Assembly: GCF_036884655.1 (NCBI RefSeq)
Contig: NC_088348.1
Span: 21,627,501-21,691,500, forward strand
Origin: Musa acuminata AAA Group
Lineage: Eukaryota; Streptophyta; Magnoliopsida; Zingiberales; Musaceae
Direction: 5' to 3'
DNA length: 64,000 nucleotides
Made by a program: the position numbers and the translations under genes. The notes beneath the pieces were generated by a model. The model was given only the letters and a program-made list of their open reading frames with translations, did no database searches and was not told the origin of the DNA. Of this stretch, positions 19,545 to 32,380 are shown one piece after another; position 1 is the first letter of the stretch, and every line of letters starts with the position of its first letter.

Positions 19545-21770
19545 GTATATATTCGTATCATTCAATTTTATTCATGTTTTACACAACATGTAAAGGGCTC
19601 GTAGTAGACTTGACAACCCTATTTTGGTTAGATTTTATGGTCATTTTAGTTATATAAACATAGGTTGTGTGTAATCGTCACGCAGAGGCAAAACTACCCA
19701 AAAATAGGTCATTCGGGCAGCAATGTTGGGGGTTTTCTAAATCCACAAAGTGGTATAAAGTGTCAACCAGTACAACACGCTAGAGCTACATAGGTGCCAC
19801 ATGGTTGGATGGGCCATTGGGGTATTATTTAGGACTGATTCGCTATCCTATTCCATAACAGTGTCATATAGGGACTTGTGGGGACTTTTGGTTGCTGTGG
19901 ACTACCTTATACTCTTTTGTGGTATGATCGATTAGAGCTTACGAAGTCCATGTTTGTAATTTGTATTGCCTATCAAATATTTGTTAAAATGTGTACTTGT
20001 GAGATCCTGAGTTAAATGCTTTCTCTAATCCGTCTTCTCTTTTTCATGTCCTTACGAGACTATAAATGATTTCGAAGAGGCTAATCTATTGCGTATGGAT
20101 ATATAATGGTACTATATGACTTGGGCAAAATCAGCTAAGTCTATGATAATATGATTATAAAAGAGGACCGAGGAGGTAGAGAATATAGTAGCAAACTTCA
20201 AGTGCCAAGACAAGACAGAAGGACAGTAGCTAGGAACTTTGTAAACCAATGTCAAGGACTTCTCATCTAGATAGTCGGAAGTGGGGAACTTTAGGTTAAT
20301 GTAGTGTGACTCGATTAAGGAATAGAGTAGGCAACATATAATATTGTACCCTTTTTTTCTTAGAAGAGTAGATAATAGAAATGGTGGAGAAGATGGTATA
20401 ATACTAAAGGGACGACCAATCTAATAAAGACTTACTTTAGTTTGGGGGAAATTTTACTCCTTTCAGGCATACTTCTTACATTCCGATAGTTCGATAGCAA
20501 CAATAAAACAAATCGTAGTAGCTAACTTAATACAAGGAGTGTAAAACTTTGAGTGCTTTAGAAACCTAAATAAAGAGAAGGCAAAAGTTACTAACTAGCT
20601 TGATACATGAAGTACTAACCTTTGAGGAGGTGAGCAAAGTTAAGTAATCTAGACCTGTTTAACTTTTAATGGAATGGGTGAAACCGAGCTTTAAACATTT
20701 TTGAAGACCCTTTGAAGAGTGCTTAGTAATGTACGATAGTTGTCAAATCCTACCTAATGTTGATTAATATCACTAAAGGTAGCTTGTTTGCTTCATTTTC
20801 CACTAGAGTGGCAGTCAGAAGTAGTGATGATACAAACCTACTTGGAGGCAACGACTAAGCAAAAGAGGAATTGATGGGTAAATTTTGTGGAGGACAACAA
20901 CCTCAAAACTTTAAATTCTACGAGGCAATGCTCGTTAAAGCTCCAACAGGTATTATCTAATTCATTTGGTATAAGACATTTAAGGGACTGATATATAATA
21001 GGGAAGGTATTTTCCTTTATCTAAAGGATCTATTGGTATCGGTAAAAATTAATACAACTTGATTGATCCTATACCATCAAAGTTCAACTAGCCAACAACA
21101 ACATTGTGGGAAGATGCAGCATCAATAAAGGCTTCAATAAGGATATGTAAAAGAAATAAGTTGGAGAGAATTTCATAGACTATTTATAGGGAAGGTAGGT
21201 GTTCAATGTATTGTTCGTACTTTTCAATTTGTTCATATCTTAGGCAACATATAAAGGCCTTGCAATAGGCTTGGCAGCTTGATTTTGGTTGGGTTTTATG
21301 ACCCTTTTTGGCTTGTAAGCATAGCTTGTGTACGATGGTCGCATGAAAGTAAAACTACCCAAAAATTGAGCCTCTAGCTTGTAGTTTGCAACGTTTTCCA
21401 CAAGCATAGAGTGGCCAAAAATGTTAGTCATCCCAGCACCTTAGAGCTGCATGGGTGACACATGGTTGGATGGGCCTCCGAGGATGGTACACTACACGTG
21501 TCTTATGGGCAATTGTTCATAGGAACTTTTATGTGTGGCAGATTGCCTTAGACCATTTGTTGCATGATTGTTTAGAGCTTGCATAAGCCATCTTTGTATT
21601 TTGCATTATCTATGAAGCATGAGATTCTGAGTTAATGCTTTCACTAATCTGTTCTCTCTTTTGCATATCTTAGGAGACCTTGCAAGATTATAGGGAGGGT
21701 GAACCTTTACAAACGAACATGCAAGGATATCGTATGATTTAAGTAAAATCAACTAAGCCTATGACAACTT
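19545..21770 (+). mobile_element. Decayed gypsy-like LTR element (LTR pair with non-coding interior)
   Basis: Two diverged direct repeats of about 0.55-0.6 kb, near 19545-20150 and 21200-21770. They share blocks such as CACATGGTTGGATGGGC, TTTTGGTT(A/G)G(A/G)TTTTATG and AAAACTACCCAAAAAT in the same order. The CACATGGTTGGATGGG block also occurs in the LTRs of the chromovirus at 24096 and 38133, so this looks like an older relative. The interior (about 20150-21200) has no open frame or motif that I can read. Boundaries are approximate, and I could not define termini or a target duplication. Confidence 0.55.
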
Positions 21771-22109
21771 GGTCAAATTGATCAATCCACCTTAGTTGAG
21801 TTAAGAGGCCAACAAGCCTTGTGCACTCTAATTAGACAAATTATCTCTTTGTGTTTAATGTGTATTAACTGGGCAAATCATAGTGAGAACTCACTGAGCT
21901 TCTTCTATTGGTTTGTGCCATCTCAAAGAGGAACTCAGTCCTAACACTAATTAAGATAACACCATTTCACGTGGCATGTTTATATATATCACACACTTAC
22001 CAAAAAATAAAACCGGGTAAAGCTTCTCCTTGTATGTGATGAATCCACCCAAGACAAATATCGAAACATTCAATATGTTCTAATCGTTAAAACATTTCCA
22101 TACACACAA
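21771..22109. other. Spacer between decayed LTR element and copia LTR
   Basis: About 340 bp of AT-rich sequence with nothing recognisable. It ends at the CACAA preceding the copia LTR. Confidence 0.5.
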
Positions 22110-23732
22110 TGCTAGTCATAGGTGTCCTACAAGCCAATCACGTGAGTGATGACATGTGTGACTTGATACATAGTCTTTTTGCTTATTATATTTTGATATT
22201 TATTATATTTTTACTTATTATATTGTGATGTCCTTGGATCTATGTAATGGGAATCGGATCATGATGAGATCACGATAATGAGATCGATTCGCCTTTAAAT
22301 ACAGATCCTAAAAAATTCTGATCATAGGTTACTCGAGAGGGACATCGAGATAACTGGACAGACTGGTGTGTTGTATGCCCATCCATATGATCGATGCAGC
22401 TGATCTCATAGCTGCTTGTGTGGGGACACTAGGGATACAATACAAGTGCTCATTGGGGACTGAGTTCACTGATTGATCTACTTACGAAATGCTGAATGGT
22501 TGATGATGCCTTATTGTCAGACAGCGATTCCGTAGTCCTAGCTAGTGGTGTATCTAGTCCTTAAACTTGAGATACCAAGGATATCCTGTATGAGTGCTCC
22601 ATTCTTTGATACCAAACTTATAGGTTTGGATATCCCAGATCTAGCACAACGGGTCATCGGGAGTGGTAGTCAACCTTACGAGGACTATTGAGCGTCGATA
22701 GAGGATCATCTACTCTCGGTATTATGAGATGAATGTCCCAAGTATTCTTGCTCAGACAAATCTCTGGCTAGGGTCATTCGGATTGAGAGAGAAAGAGTTC
22801 TTCGGGAGAATCTGATTAGAGCGAGACTCGAGTAGAAACCGTATGGGTTTGACAACACCATGCCCGGTATACGGTCTCTGGAATATTAAATGGATGAGGG
22901 ACTATAGGTACATGATAGCTGAGGACAGACATGTCCAATATATTAGATTCTCCTGTATCATTTGGGGACTATGGCGTAGTGGCATAGTACATCCACAATC
23001 GATAAGTCAAGTGAATTATTATGGAGATAACAATTCATTGAGCATGAAGGAGTTCTGACAAGTATGACTCACGGCCAACTCGATATTGGGCCTAGAGGGT
23101 CACACACATATGGTAGGTATTATGATGAGTAGAGGTTCGGATATAAGATATCTGCCAAAGCTCCTATCTTATTGGATATCCAATAAGCCCCTGAATTATT
23201 GGATATCCAATAAGCCATTGAATTATTGGATCATATGGATGAGATCTAATAAGAGCCTATGAGAGATTATTGGATAGAGATCCACTAATCTAAGAGGCTT
23301 GGGTAGTTAGATGGCGATCCAATACCCAATAGGGGAGGATCCATTAGGGTGAAGTTGATAGCGAACCTCTATAAATAGGAGGGTTTTAATAGTTTATAAG
23401 CTAGAGCTTTTTTTTACTTCCTCTCCTATTCTTCTCCCCCTCTCCATCTCAGAGCAGCCTAGAGCTTTAAGGAGCATCATCGCAACCCTACTGTGTGGAT
23501 CACCGCTAGAGAGGAGGGTGCTTAATCTCCTTTACCCTCTCCTAGAGATCTGTAGAGATTCAGGGATATATGATCTCCCTAGGTAACACAATCTATCTCA
23601 TACGTGGTTTTCTATTTCGTGGATTTTTGCAAACCAATCTTCGCATGACGATGAACATATCTTTGAGAATTGGGGATTTTATTTTCTCTTCTTCCGCTGC
23701 GCATATGATGTCGCCTCCAAGATTTCCCAACA
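22110..23732 (+). repeat. Copia LTR (5' LTR), forward orientation
   Basis: 1,623 bp from TGCTAGTCAT to TTTCCCAACA, followed at 23733 by GTGGTGTTAGAGCCA. This is a diverged form of the TGGTATCAGAGCC primer site, which makes it a 5' LTR. The same LTR occurs in reverse at 39064-55366, where it is followed by copia RNase H, so this is the family's terminal repeat. It shares long blocks with that copy, including the GATATCCCAGATCTAGCACA region. Confidence 0.8.
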
Positions 23733-24095
23733 GTGGTGTTAGAGCCAAGTTGTTCGTGTGAAAATTGGTTTTGAACTGCGTGTGTTGTGTTTTGGAGAAA
23801 CTTTTGACGTCAAAATCGTTGACGCAAAAGCGAGAAAGGGCAGCAACTATTGCTGCACTTGCTGCCATCTACGTGCAGCAGGCTTGCTACCGGTGGCCGG
23901 CAGCCCGTTGATGCAGCCTGCAGTCGTTGGCGCTGCCACCACCAGCAGCGTGCAGTGGCACCGTGGGGCACGTGTAGTGGCGTCGCGGGGCACGTGCAGC
24001 GACACTGCCGGGCACGTGCAGCAACGCCGCGGGGCAGTGGCGCTTGCGGCCGTTGTGCCCACGGGGTGAGGCGCCATAGGGTAGCAGTGCCTGCT
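23733..24095 (+). mobile_element. Primer site and leader of the forward copia element (truncated by the chromovirus)
   Basis: The primer-site-like sequence is followed by a GC-rich leader rich in GCAGC and GGGGCACGTG words. No Gag motif is reached before the chromovirus LTR starts at 24096. The rest of this element is not in the window, and the DNA after the chromovirus (38926) is not obviously its continuation. Confidence 0.5.
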
Positions 24096-24889
24096 TGTCA
24101 CGAACGGTCGTCGCGCACCCGTAACAACTCCATTCAACGAATCGTTCGTCGCTCTCATCTACATGTACAGCTAGCTGCTTGGCAACATGTTTTGTCTTGG
24201 TTTTGAGTCATTTTGCTTGTAAAAATGTAAGTTCGAACAAGTTGTAGTGCTATAAAGTGATCGCTCACCGAACCGAGCAAAACAGCCCCAAAATAGCCCA
24301 AAACAGCTCTGTTTTCGTGTGCCACAGGCTGTTTTCTACAATTTGCTTCCTCTCACAAAACGTCAGCCATCTCAGCCCCTTGGAACCACCTAGGTGGCAC
24401 ATGGTTGGATGGGGCTTCGGTATAGTGTCGGGCATTGAACAATCTTTCGCAAGTTCGCACGGTACATTGACGGGAACTTGTTGTCATGCCCGGCACCCGG
24501 TGAGCAGCTGTTTGTGGACTTGTAGCTATTTGTTCAACCTTCTAAATACCTTGTTTTCCCCTTCTGCCTCTTTTCTCTTGTGCACGTAAGGTGCTTGCTA
24601 AATTGCTTGTAAAGCTTCGCCTTTTCGCGAGACATTGGGACTTGTCCGTTGCTCGTTCTTCGAACTAATCAACTTTCTCTTTTTACAGGTCCTTCGGGAC
24701 CTGCGAGAGGTTACAAGTGGGCTGATCTTTGCAGATGCAATGCAAGGGCGAAGCGCGACTTAGGTAACACAAGCTAAGTTTGCATCTTTGCCGCAAGGGT
24801 GCCTCGCGACTTAGGCAACGCAAGCTAAGTTCGCGTCTTTGCTGCAAGGGTGCCTCACGCCTTAGACAATTCCAGCTAAGGCCATGACA
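24096..24889 (+). repeat. 5' LTR of the chromovirus
   Basis: 794 bp. Near its end (about 24757-24880) are three copies of a roughly 51-bp unit around CGACTTAGGCAAC...AGCTAAG; the 3' LTR has the same triplet. It contains the CACATGGTTGGATGGG block shared with the older element at 19.5-21.8 kb. Confidence 0.88.
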
Positions 24890-24902
24890 TTGTGATATCA
24901 GA

Positions 24903-27900
24903 GTGGGCAAGCACTTCGAGCGAGCAGCGAAGGAACTTTGCAACTTCGCCATGGCAAAGCATCGTGGCGAATCAAGCAAGACGGGGCAAGCCGGACCCTT
25001 GCCCCAAGCAGCCACAGGTGGGCTGCATGTGCACACTCGCTCTCATACTATTGGAGTCGCTCAAGAGGAGCGCAGCAGCAAACATTATGAGCTAGAAGTA
25101 GGCTACTCTCCGCGAATGGAGGAGGCACAATCTGGAGCACCAACCGAGAAAAAGAGTCACAAGGAGAGACTCACAACGGCGGAAACCCGCTTGGATATTC
25201 TTAAAGTGAGCTTGGAGAAACTCTACCATGGCCAACAAAGGCTTGTTGGGGTAGAGAGCTTGCAAGAAGAGGCAAAGTCTAAGATCGACAAGGTTGAGGC
25301 CCTAGTCGACCGATTGTCAGATGACACCAAAGACTCTATACAACACTTGCAAGAAGTTATGGCAGAACTCACTTCGAGGGTGACCATGCTGACAAGAGCG
25401 CTAAATGTGGGAGGAAGCAACACTCGCGTTGCACCACCTCAAAACTTGAGGGCACTCAAGCCTCATGGTTATGAGGGGCTAAAGATGCTAAAGAGCTCGA
25501 GAATTTTCTATTCGACATGGAATAATACTTTCGAGCTACGAGGCCTGATTATGAAGAAACCAAAGTTTCCATAGCAACCATGTATTTGAATAGAGATGCA
25601 AACTTTGGTGGAGAACACGTCGGGAGGAGATCCAATAAGGTCGGTATCGAGTTGACACATGGGAGGACTTAAAGTGGGAGTTGAGAGCTCAATTCCTACC
25701 GAGAACACCGAGTTTATAGCAAGAAGGAAGTTGAGACAACTCCGCCAAAATACTTCCATCTGAGACTACATGAAACAATTTTCTGCACTAATGCTGGACA
25801 TCCAAGACATGTCCGAGAAGGATAAATTGTTTAGCTTCCTTGATGGTTTGAAGCCATGGGCGCAATAAGAACTACATCGAAGGAATGTTGTCGATTTGAT
25901 CGGGGCAATTGCTGCCGCAGAAAGGCTCACCGATTTCATTTCCTTCAAAGACCCGAGAAGAAGAAAACAATCTTCAAGTAATCGCCCTCCAAAATATTCT
26001 CGAGGAAAGGAGCTCGGGTGCGAACAAAAGAAGAAGAGTTCCCACAAAGGGCCAAGCCCGAAAGGCAAGGCCCCGAAACCTGGTCGATGCTTCTTATGCG
26101 GAGGGCCACACATGGTGAGGGACTGCCCACAAAAATAGGCACTCAATACTTTAACAGCTTCTATTCACCCCCCAAATCGGACAAGGGCAAGGCTGTCGCT
26201 CTTAGTTTGAGTAGTTCTGAAGCCAACAATAACGATGAGGAGTCATAAGGACCCCGGATCAGAGCGATGCATTTGTTGAACGCCATGCGAGATCAAGTGG
26301 GGGAGAACACGAAGACAAAGTTACAAAAAGCAGGAAGTGGTGAGCCGATGTACATAGACATCAAGCTAAATGGCCAAACAACCCATGCAATGGTGGACAT
26401 GGGTGCTACCCACAACTTCATTACCGATCGAGAAGTAAAGCGACTTGGGTTGATCTTGGAGAAGAGCCCAAGTCGAATGAAAACGGTGAATTCGGAGGCC
26501 AGGTGAATCTCCCAGTTGACAAAGGGAGTTCCCATCAAGATTGGAACATGGAGCAGGAACACCAACATAATGACGGTGCCACTAGACGACTTCCAAGTGA
26601 TTCTTGGAATGGAGTTCATGCACGCGGAGAAGTTGGTGCCAATGCCATTCATAAACTCCCTGTGTATGATGGGAGGTGACGACCCTTACGTGGTTCCCGA
26701 CTCTCGGAGAGGAACCAAGGAACCCCAACATATATCGGTATTGCAACTGAAGAAAGGGGTGTGAAAGATGAATTAACATTCGTGGCTGCTATGAAGCTAG
26801 AGCCACTCGACGAGAAGGCCATTCAAGAACTTGCTATGGTGGCGAATGTCCTGAAAGAGTTTAATGATGTTATGCCACCCGAGATGCCGAAGACTCTTCC
26901 ACCATGCAGAGGCGTGAATCACAACATCGAGCTGAAGCCAGGAGTGAAGCCTTTAGCGAGACCACCCTACCGCATGCCCCCGCTAGAGTTGGCAAAACTC
27001 AGGAAGCAGTTAGGTGAACTGCTAAGCGATGGTCCCATCCGTAGCTCTAAAGCACCATTCGGAGCTCCAGTTCTCTTCCAGCAGAAACATGATGGGAGCC
27101 TCTGATTATGCATCGATTATCGAGCCCTCAACAAAGTGACAGTGAAGAACAAGTATCCCATCCCACTCATCACGGACTTGTTCGACTAGTTGGGCAAAGC
27201 CAAGTATTTCTCAAAACTCGACCTTAGGTCGGGGTATTAGCAGGTGCGAATTGCTGAAGGAGATGAAGTAAAACTACCTATGTGAACAGGTATGGAGCGT
27301 TTGAGTTCTTGGTGATGCCTTTCGGCTTAACCAACGCTCTGACCACATTCTGCACTCTCATGAATTAGATATTCAAGGAGTATTTGGATAAGTTCGTGGT
27401 CGTCTACTTGGACGATATAGTCGTCTATAGTCAAACGCTCGAGGAGTATGTTAAGCACCTTCAGACAATTTTCAAGGTTCTCAGGGAGAACACTTTGTTC
27501 ATGAAAAGGGAGAAATACTACTTTGCCCAAACGGAGATCTTATTCTTGGGGCATCGAATCAGTGATGGTTCCATTCAGATGGACAAATCAAAAGTGCAAG
27601 CAGTTGTGAAATGGCGAACTCCAAAGAAGGTGCCAGAGTTGAGATCCTTCCTTCGTTTCGTCAACTACTATCGACGCTTCATAGCGGGGTATTTGAAGCA
27701 TGCAACTCCATCGATGGAGTTGCTGAAGAAGGAGCAGCCTTGGAAGTGATCTGACAAATGTGAAATAACATTCCAAGATATGAAGGCTGCTGCTCTGGAA
27801 GAACCAGTACTCAAATTGCCGGACTATCGAGAGCTTTTTAAAGTCTATATAGATGCTTTAGACTTCACTAATGGGGGAGTACTCATGCAGGAGGGTCATC

Positions 27901-29675
27901 CAGTGGCCTATGAGAGCCGTAAGCTCAACGAGACCGAGCGGCGGTATCCAGTGCACGAGAAAGAGATGATAGTGGTGATCCATTATCTACGAGTTTGGCG
28001 ACACTACCTTCTCAGATCATGATTTATGATGAGGACAGACAACATCGCTCCGAGCTATTTCTAAACGTAGAAGAAACTTTCCCTAAAGCAAGCATGATGG
28101 TAGGACTTCTTGGCTGAATTTGATATGGCAATGGAGTACAAGCCTAGAAAGGCAAATGTCGTGGCCAATGCATTGAGTCGGAAAGTGGAGTGAGTGAATG
28201 CCGTACAATTGGAGGCCAAGCAAGTCAGTTGCACTCCAACTTCCTTTCTAGGATCAGGGATGGACTATATAGTGATCCTTAGGTAGTTATCCTGATGCAG
28301 CTCATCAAAGAAGGCAAGGCATGATGATTTTGGGTCCACGAGGGACTCGTACACAAATGGGAATAAGGTTTATGTTCCTTGAGTGGACAATTTGAGGCGT
28401 GAACTCTTAAGAGAGTGTCACGATTCCTTTTGGGCTAGACACCCAAGTATTCACCAAACATTGACTCTCATGGAGAGGGCCTTCTACCGGCCGAAGATGG
28501 GGACTGATGTGGAGGAATATGTTCAAACGTACCTCACTTGCCAATAATACAAGGCATAGCAGCAGAAGTCGGTGGGACTTTTGGAGCCATTGCCCGTACT
28601 AGAAAGGCCGTGGGAGAGCATTTCCTTGGACTTTATATCAAGCTTTCCACTAGTAGGGAGCTCGGATAGATACTCGTGGTAGTCGATCGATTTTCAAAGT
28701 ATGCAACTTTCATTGCTGCTACCCTACACTATTCAACAGAGGAGGCGGCCAAGCTGATGATGAAGGATGTGGTGAAGTATTGGGGAGTCCCGCACAATAT
28801 CATCAGTGATCGAGATGCTCGGTTCCTAGGATGATTTTGGACTGAGCTATTCAAATTGTTGGGATCCAAGTAATACTTCTCCACAAACCTCCACCGCCAA
28901 ACGGATGGCCAAACTGAGAGGATAAACTCGCTCCTGGAGCAATATCTTCGGCACTACGTGAGTGCCAACCAACGAGATTGGGTGGAGTTGTTGGACATTG
29001 CCCAATTCTCCTACAACTTACAACGGAGCTCTGCATCCAACAAGAGCCCCTTCAAGATCATTACAAGACAACAACCGTCAACTCCTCACACCATGGCAAT
29101 CGGGTATACTGGGAGTACTCCGTCAGCCTACCACTTCACAAATGAGTGGCACCGGAATACAGATATTATGCAGGCTTACTTAGAGAAGGCAACGAAAAGG
29201 ATGAAGTATTGGGCCGACTTGGGAAGGCGACCGCAAGAGTTCAAGGTCGACGATTTGGTGTTGGTAAAGCTCCAACCAGCATCACTCCAATTCTTTAGGA
29301 ACAAAGTCCATAAAGGATTGGTGTGCATGTATGAAGGGCCCTTCCCAATTATCAATAGGGTAGGCAACGTCTCCTACAAGTTGTAGCTGCCAGCGTAGTT
29401 CAAAATTCACAACGTTCTTCACGCCAGCAACCTAAAAGCCTACCACTCGGATCTACAAGATGCTTCCGGAAGTGTTCCAACTTGGCTACCCCCCACCAGA
29501 ATCTCCTATGAGAAGCGAGTTGAAACCATTTTAGTGGATGGTAAGATAAAGATACCCAATGGAGCCGAGAAGACCGAGTAGTTGGTGAAGTGGTGAAAGC
29601 TTCCCCGAACTGAAGCCAGTTGGGAGCCCGAAGACACCCTACGACATAAAGAAACAATTATCAACAACTACCAAC
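24903..29675 (+). pseudogene. Gypsy gag-pol-chromodomain pseudogene
   Basis: The Gag region is at about 24903-26138 and ends in a CCHC knuckle (CFLCGGPHMVRDCP). Protease has VDMGATHNF near 26390, where the family usually has D-S/T-G-A. RT begins about 26860, and YLDD is in the segment starting 27384. RNase H is at 27780-28022 (VLMQEGHPVAYESRKLNETE). Integrase spans about 28380-29390, and a chromodomain-like segment (YEKRVETILVDGK...TEASWEPED) is at about 29510-29640. The frame is broken by many stops, for example TGA at 27103, TAG at 27187, 27238 and 27366, and TGA at 27747, with a frameshift between 27240 and 27366. Several stops are where CGA, CAG or TGG would be expected. It is clearly non-functional. 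Confidence 0.88.
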
Positions 29676-31412
29676 TATTGAATCTCATATTTTGAAGATG
29701 AAACCACTTGATATATGTTTATGATTTAATCTGCATTTTGAGTGATGCAGGATGCTTCGATCAGGATAAGACAATTAAAGCAGGAAAAATCATGTTGGGT
29801 TGGAGGAACATGTTAGAAGATTGGACGTCAGGCCGGTGGATCGGTCGACGTATCGACAGAAGGCTTTGGGCCTTGGACTCGGGTATCGGGCCAAGAAGAG
29901 TGGGTATTGTGCCAAGGATATCGGAGTTGCGGAGTCAACTGGCCGATTGGGCAATAAGCCGCAGGAGAGGACGATGCGCCGAATAATCGGACGAAGCGTC
30001 GAGGGACCAATGACATGCCGGACAACTTGGTTAATTGCTTAGGATTAATTGTCTCAATCAAAGTTTTATTTTACATATATAAGATTAACTACGATGGAAG
30101 TAAGACATGTAGCAGGAGTTGCATTGGAGTCAAGACTATGATCACGTTAGGAGTTCGAGAGTTTGACGGAAGTCCGGACGGTCGTCGGAGGTTCTGCGGG
30201 AACAAATCTGAGAAGTCCAGGAGCTTGCCAAAGAAGCTCATTAGAACTCGCCAAGTGGATCGTCACAAGTCCAGGAGTTTGCCGGAAGTCCGCCGGAGCA
30301 TCGCCGAAGGTTCGTCGGATGTTCGCCGGAAGCTCGCTGGAAGAAGCGATTGATGCACCAGAGCAAGTTGCATTAAATGTCTTAAGAAATATCGTAGTTA
30401 GCATGTAGATTAAGTTAGGAATGTGAGGTGATATCATTAACTTAATCTGGGGGCAATTGGGCCTTTGATAGACCCAAATTGGGCTGAATTGATCAACCCA
30501 TTCGGACCAGAATTCCTGCTAGGCGGTGGCACCGCCAGGGTCGGTAGTGGCACCACCTAGGAGATAGTCTTCCAGGAAAGCTGGGCGGTGCAACTGCCCA
30601 GGTTAGGCGGTGGCACCGCCTGGGCTCAGTCTCCGAGCGAGACTGGGCGGTGCAACCGCCCCAGTCAGGCGGTGGCACCGCCTGGGCTCAATCTCCGAGC
30701 GAGACTGGGTGGTGCAACCACCCCGTCAGGCTGTGGTACCGCCCAGAGGCTCAGTCTCTAAGCTGCCAGGCGGTTGTACCGCCCTAGTCAGGAGGTAGTA
30801 CCGTCAGGACCCCGAAAATCCGGGAAATGACATTTTTGAGCTTCAAATTCAAACCAGTTTGGGGCCTATATATACCCCACCCTTTCCTGCATGAAAGGGC
30901 ACCGAAAATCCAATCTTACTCTGTGATTTTTAGAGCTCAAAAGTGTTGTAAAGGCTAGAAGTTCTCCTCCCTATTTTCTTCCAAGTTTTGAGCTTTCAAG
31001 AGAGGAGAGAAATTCTGTAAGGGTTGTCTCCTAAGCCCGTCAAAAGGAGTGAAACTGTAAAAGGGTGGTTGGCCTTTGCCTATTAAAGGAAGGCCTCTAG
31101 TGGACATCAGTGACCTCGTCGGAGGAGGAAGCCGAAAGTGGATGTAGGTCACGTTTGATCGAACCACTCTAAAATCTGGTTTGTATTTCCTTCGTGCAAT
31201 TTATCTTAACTGCAAACTGCCTTCCTTACTTTACTTCAAATCATTTCTGTAAGCTTTCAAAGTTATTATCTACACGAAATGACTTTTACGTCGGAATCGG
31301 ATTTCAATGTACGAACGCAGTTTTAATCGTCGAAAGTTTTCCACTGCACTAATTCACCCCCCACGCGCCCCCCCCCTCGCCCCCTCCCCTCTTAGTGCTC
31401 TTGATCCTAACA
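29676..31412 (+). repeat. 5' LTR of the pol-less Sirevirus-like element
   Basis: 1,737 bp. The first dinucleotide is TA instead of TG. A cluster of GGCGGTGNCACCGCC-type palindromes lies at about 30524-30800. A TATA box (CTATATATAC, about 30866-30875) follows about 70 bp downstream. Confidence 0.88.
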
Positions 31413-31462
31413 ATTGATATCAGAGCCCGGTATTTCTCATTTTGTATTTACACCCGAGAGAA

Positions 31463-32380
31463 ATGGCTCTTCATGGCTTTCAAGAGGGCTTATTGGTTGT
31501 TCGTCCACCGTTGTTTAACGGATTGGACTACACTTATTGGAAAACTCGAATGAGAGTTTTCTTGATTTCTATGAATTTGGATTTATAGAATATTGTTGAA
31601 AGCAGTTTTCAACTTCCCTCTAAACCGATGAACGAATGGTCAGATTTGGAGAAGAAGTATTTTTCTTTAAACGCAAAGGCTATGAATACCCTATTTTGCG
31701 CTTTGGACAAAAATGAGTTCAATTGGATTTCTACATATGAAACGACTTTTGATATTTAGCGAACACTTGAAATCACGCATAAGGGAACTAGTAGAGTCAA
31801 AGACTCGAAAGTTAATATTTATTGCATGATTTTGAGCTTTTTCGAATGCAACTAAGCGAGACTATAGGCGACATATACACCCATTTCACGGATATCGTCA
31901 ATAATCTAAGAGTTCTTGGTAAATCTTTTTCGAATTTTGATCTCGTAAGCAAAATCTTAAGATCCCTTCCAAAAGGGTAGGATCCTAAAATAACCACAAT
32001 ACAAGAGATAAAAAATTTAAATGAATTTCCCTTAGAAGAATTAATTGGGTCATTAATGACCTATGAAATGACACTTTTGGAACATTTTGAACCCGATGAG
32101 CACTTGAACCACCTTCCAAAGAATAAGAAGTATTTGGAACTCTAGACAAATGAATACCACTTGAGCGATGACTCAAGTGATGAGGACAATGATGAACTTG
32201 AACTTCGAACACTAAATCTTAATAAGTTTATTAAACAAAAATTAAAATAAACAATGAACTTGAACGGAGGAAGAGGCCAAAGAAGAGGAAGGCAACTAAG
32301 GATGAATCAAGAACTTCCAAAGGTGAAACGACGAATTGGGCTTTGATGGGCTTCGACTACAAGATAAGTAACTCAACTCT
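31463..32380 (+). pseudogene. Sirevirus gag remnant
   Basis: It starts ATGGCTCTTCATGG and has the copia Gag signature RPPLFNG-DYTYWKTRMRVF, later SLNAKAMNTLFCALDKNEFN. It aligns along its length with the Gag of the Sirevirus at 49093-47963 (minus). In-frame TAG codons occur at 31586-31588 and 31757-31759, and frameshifts follow 31800. The end, near GETTNWALMGFDYK, corresponds to the C-terminal acidic/basic part of Gag. Coding similarity then stops abruptly. Confidence 0.85.

Noticed and set aside
23758..24206. GC-rich overlapping frames around 23.8-24.2 kb as a gene
   Set aside because: They cover the copia leader and the start of the chromovirus LTR, with no domain and frames open on both strands.
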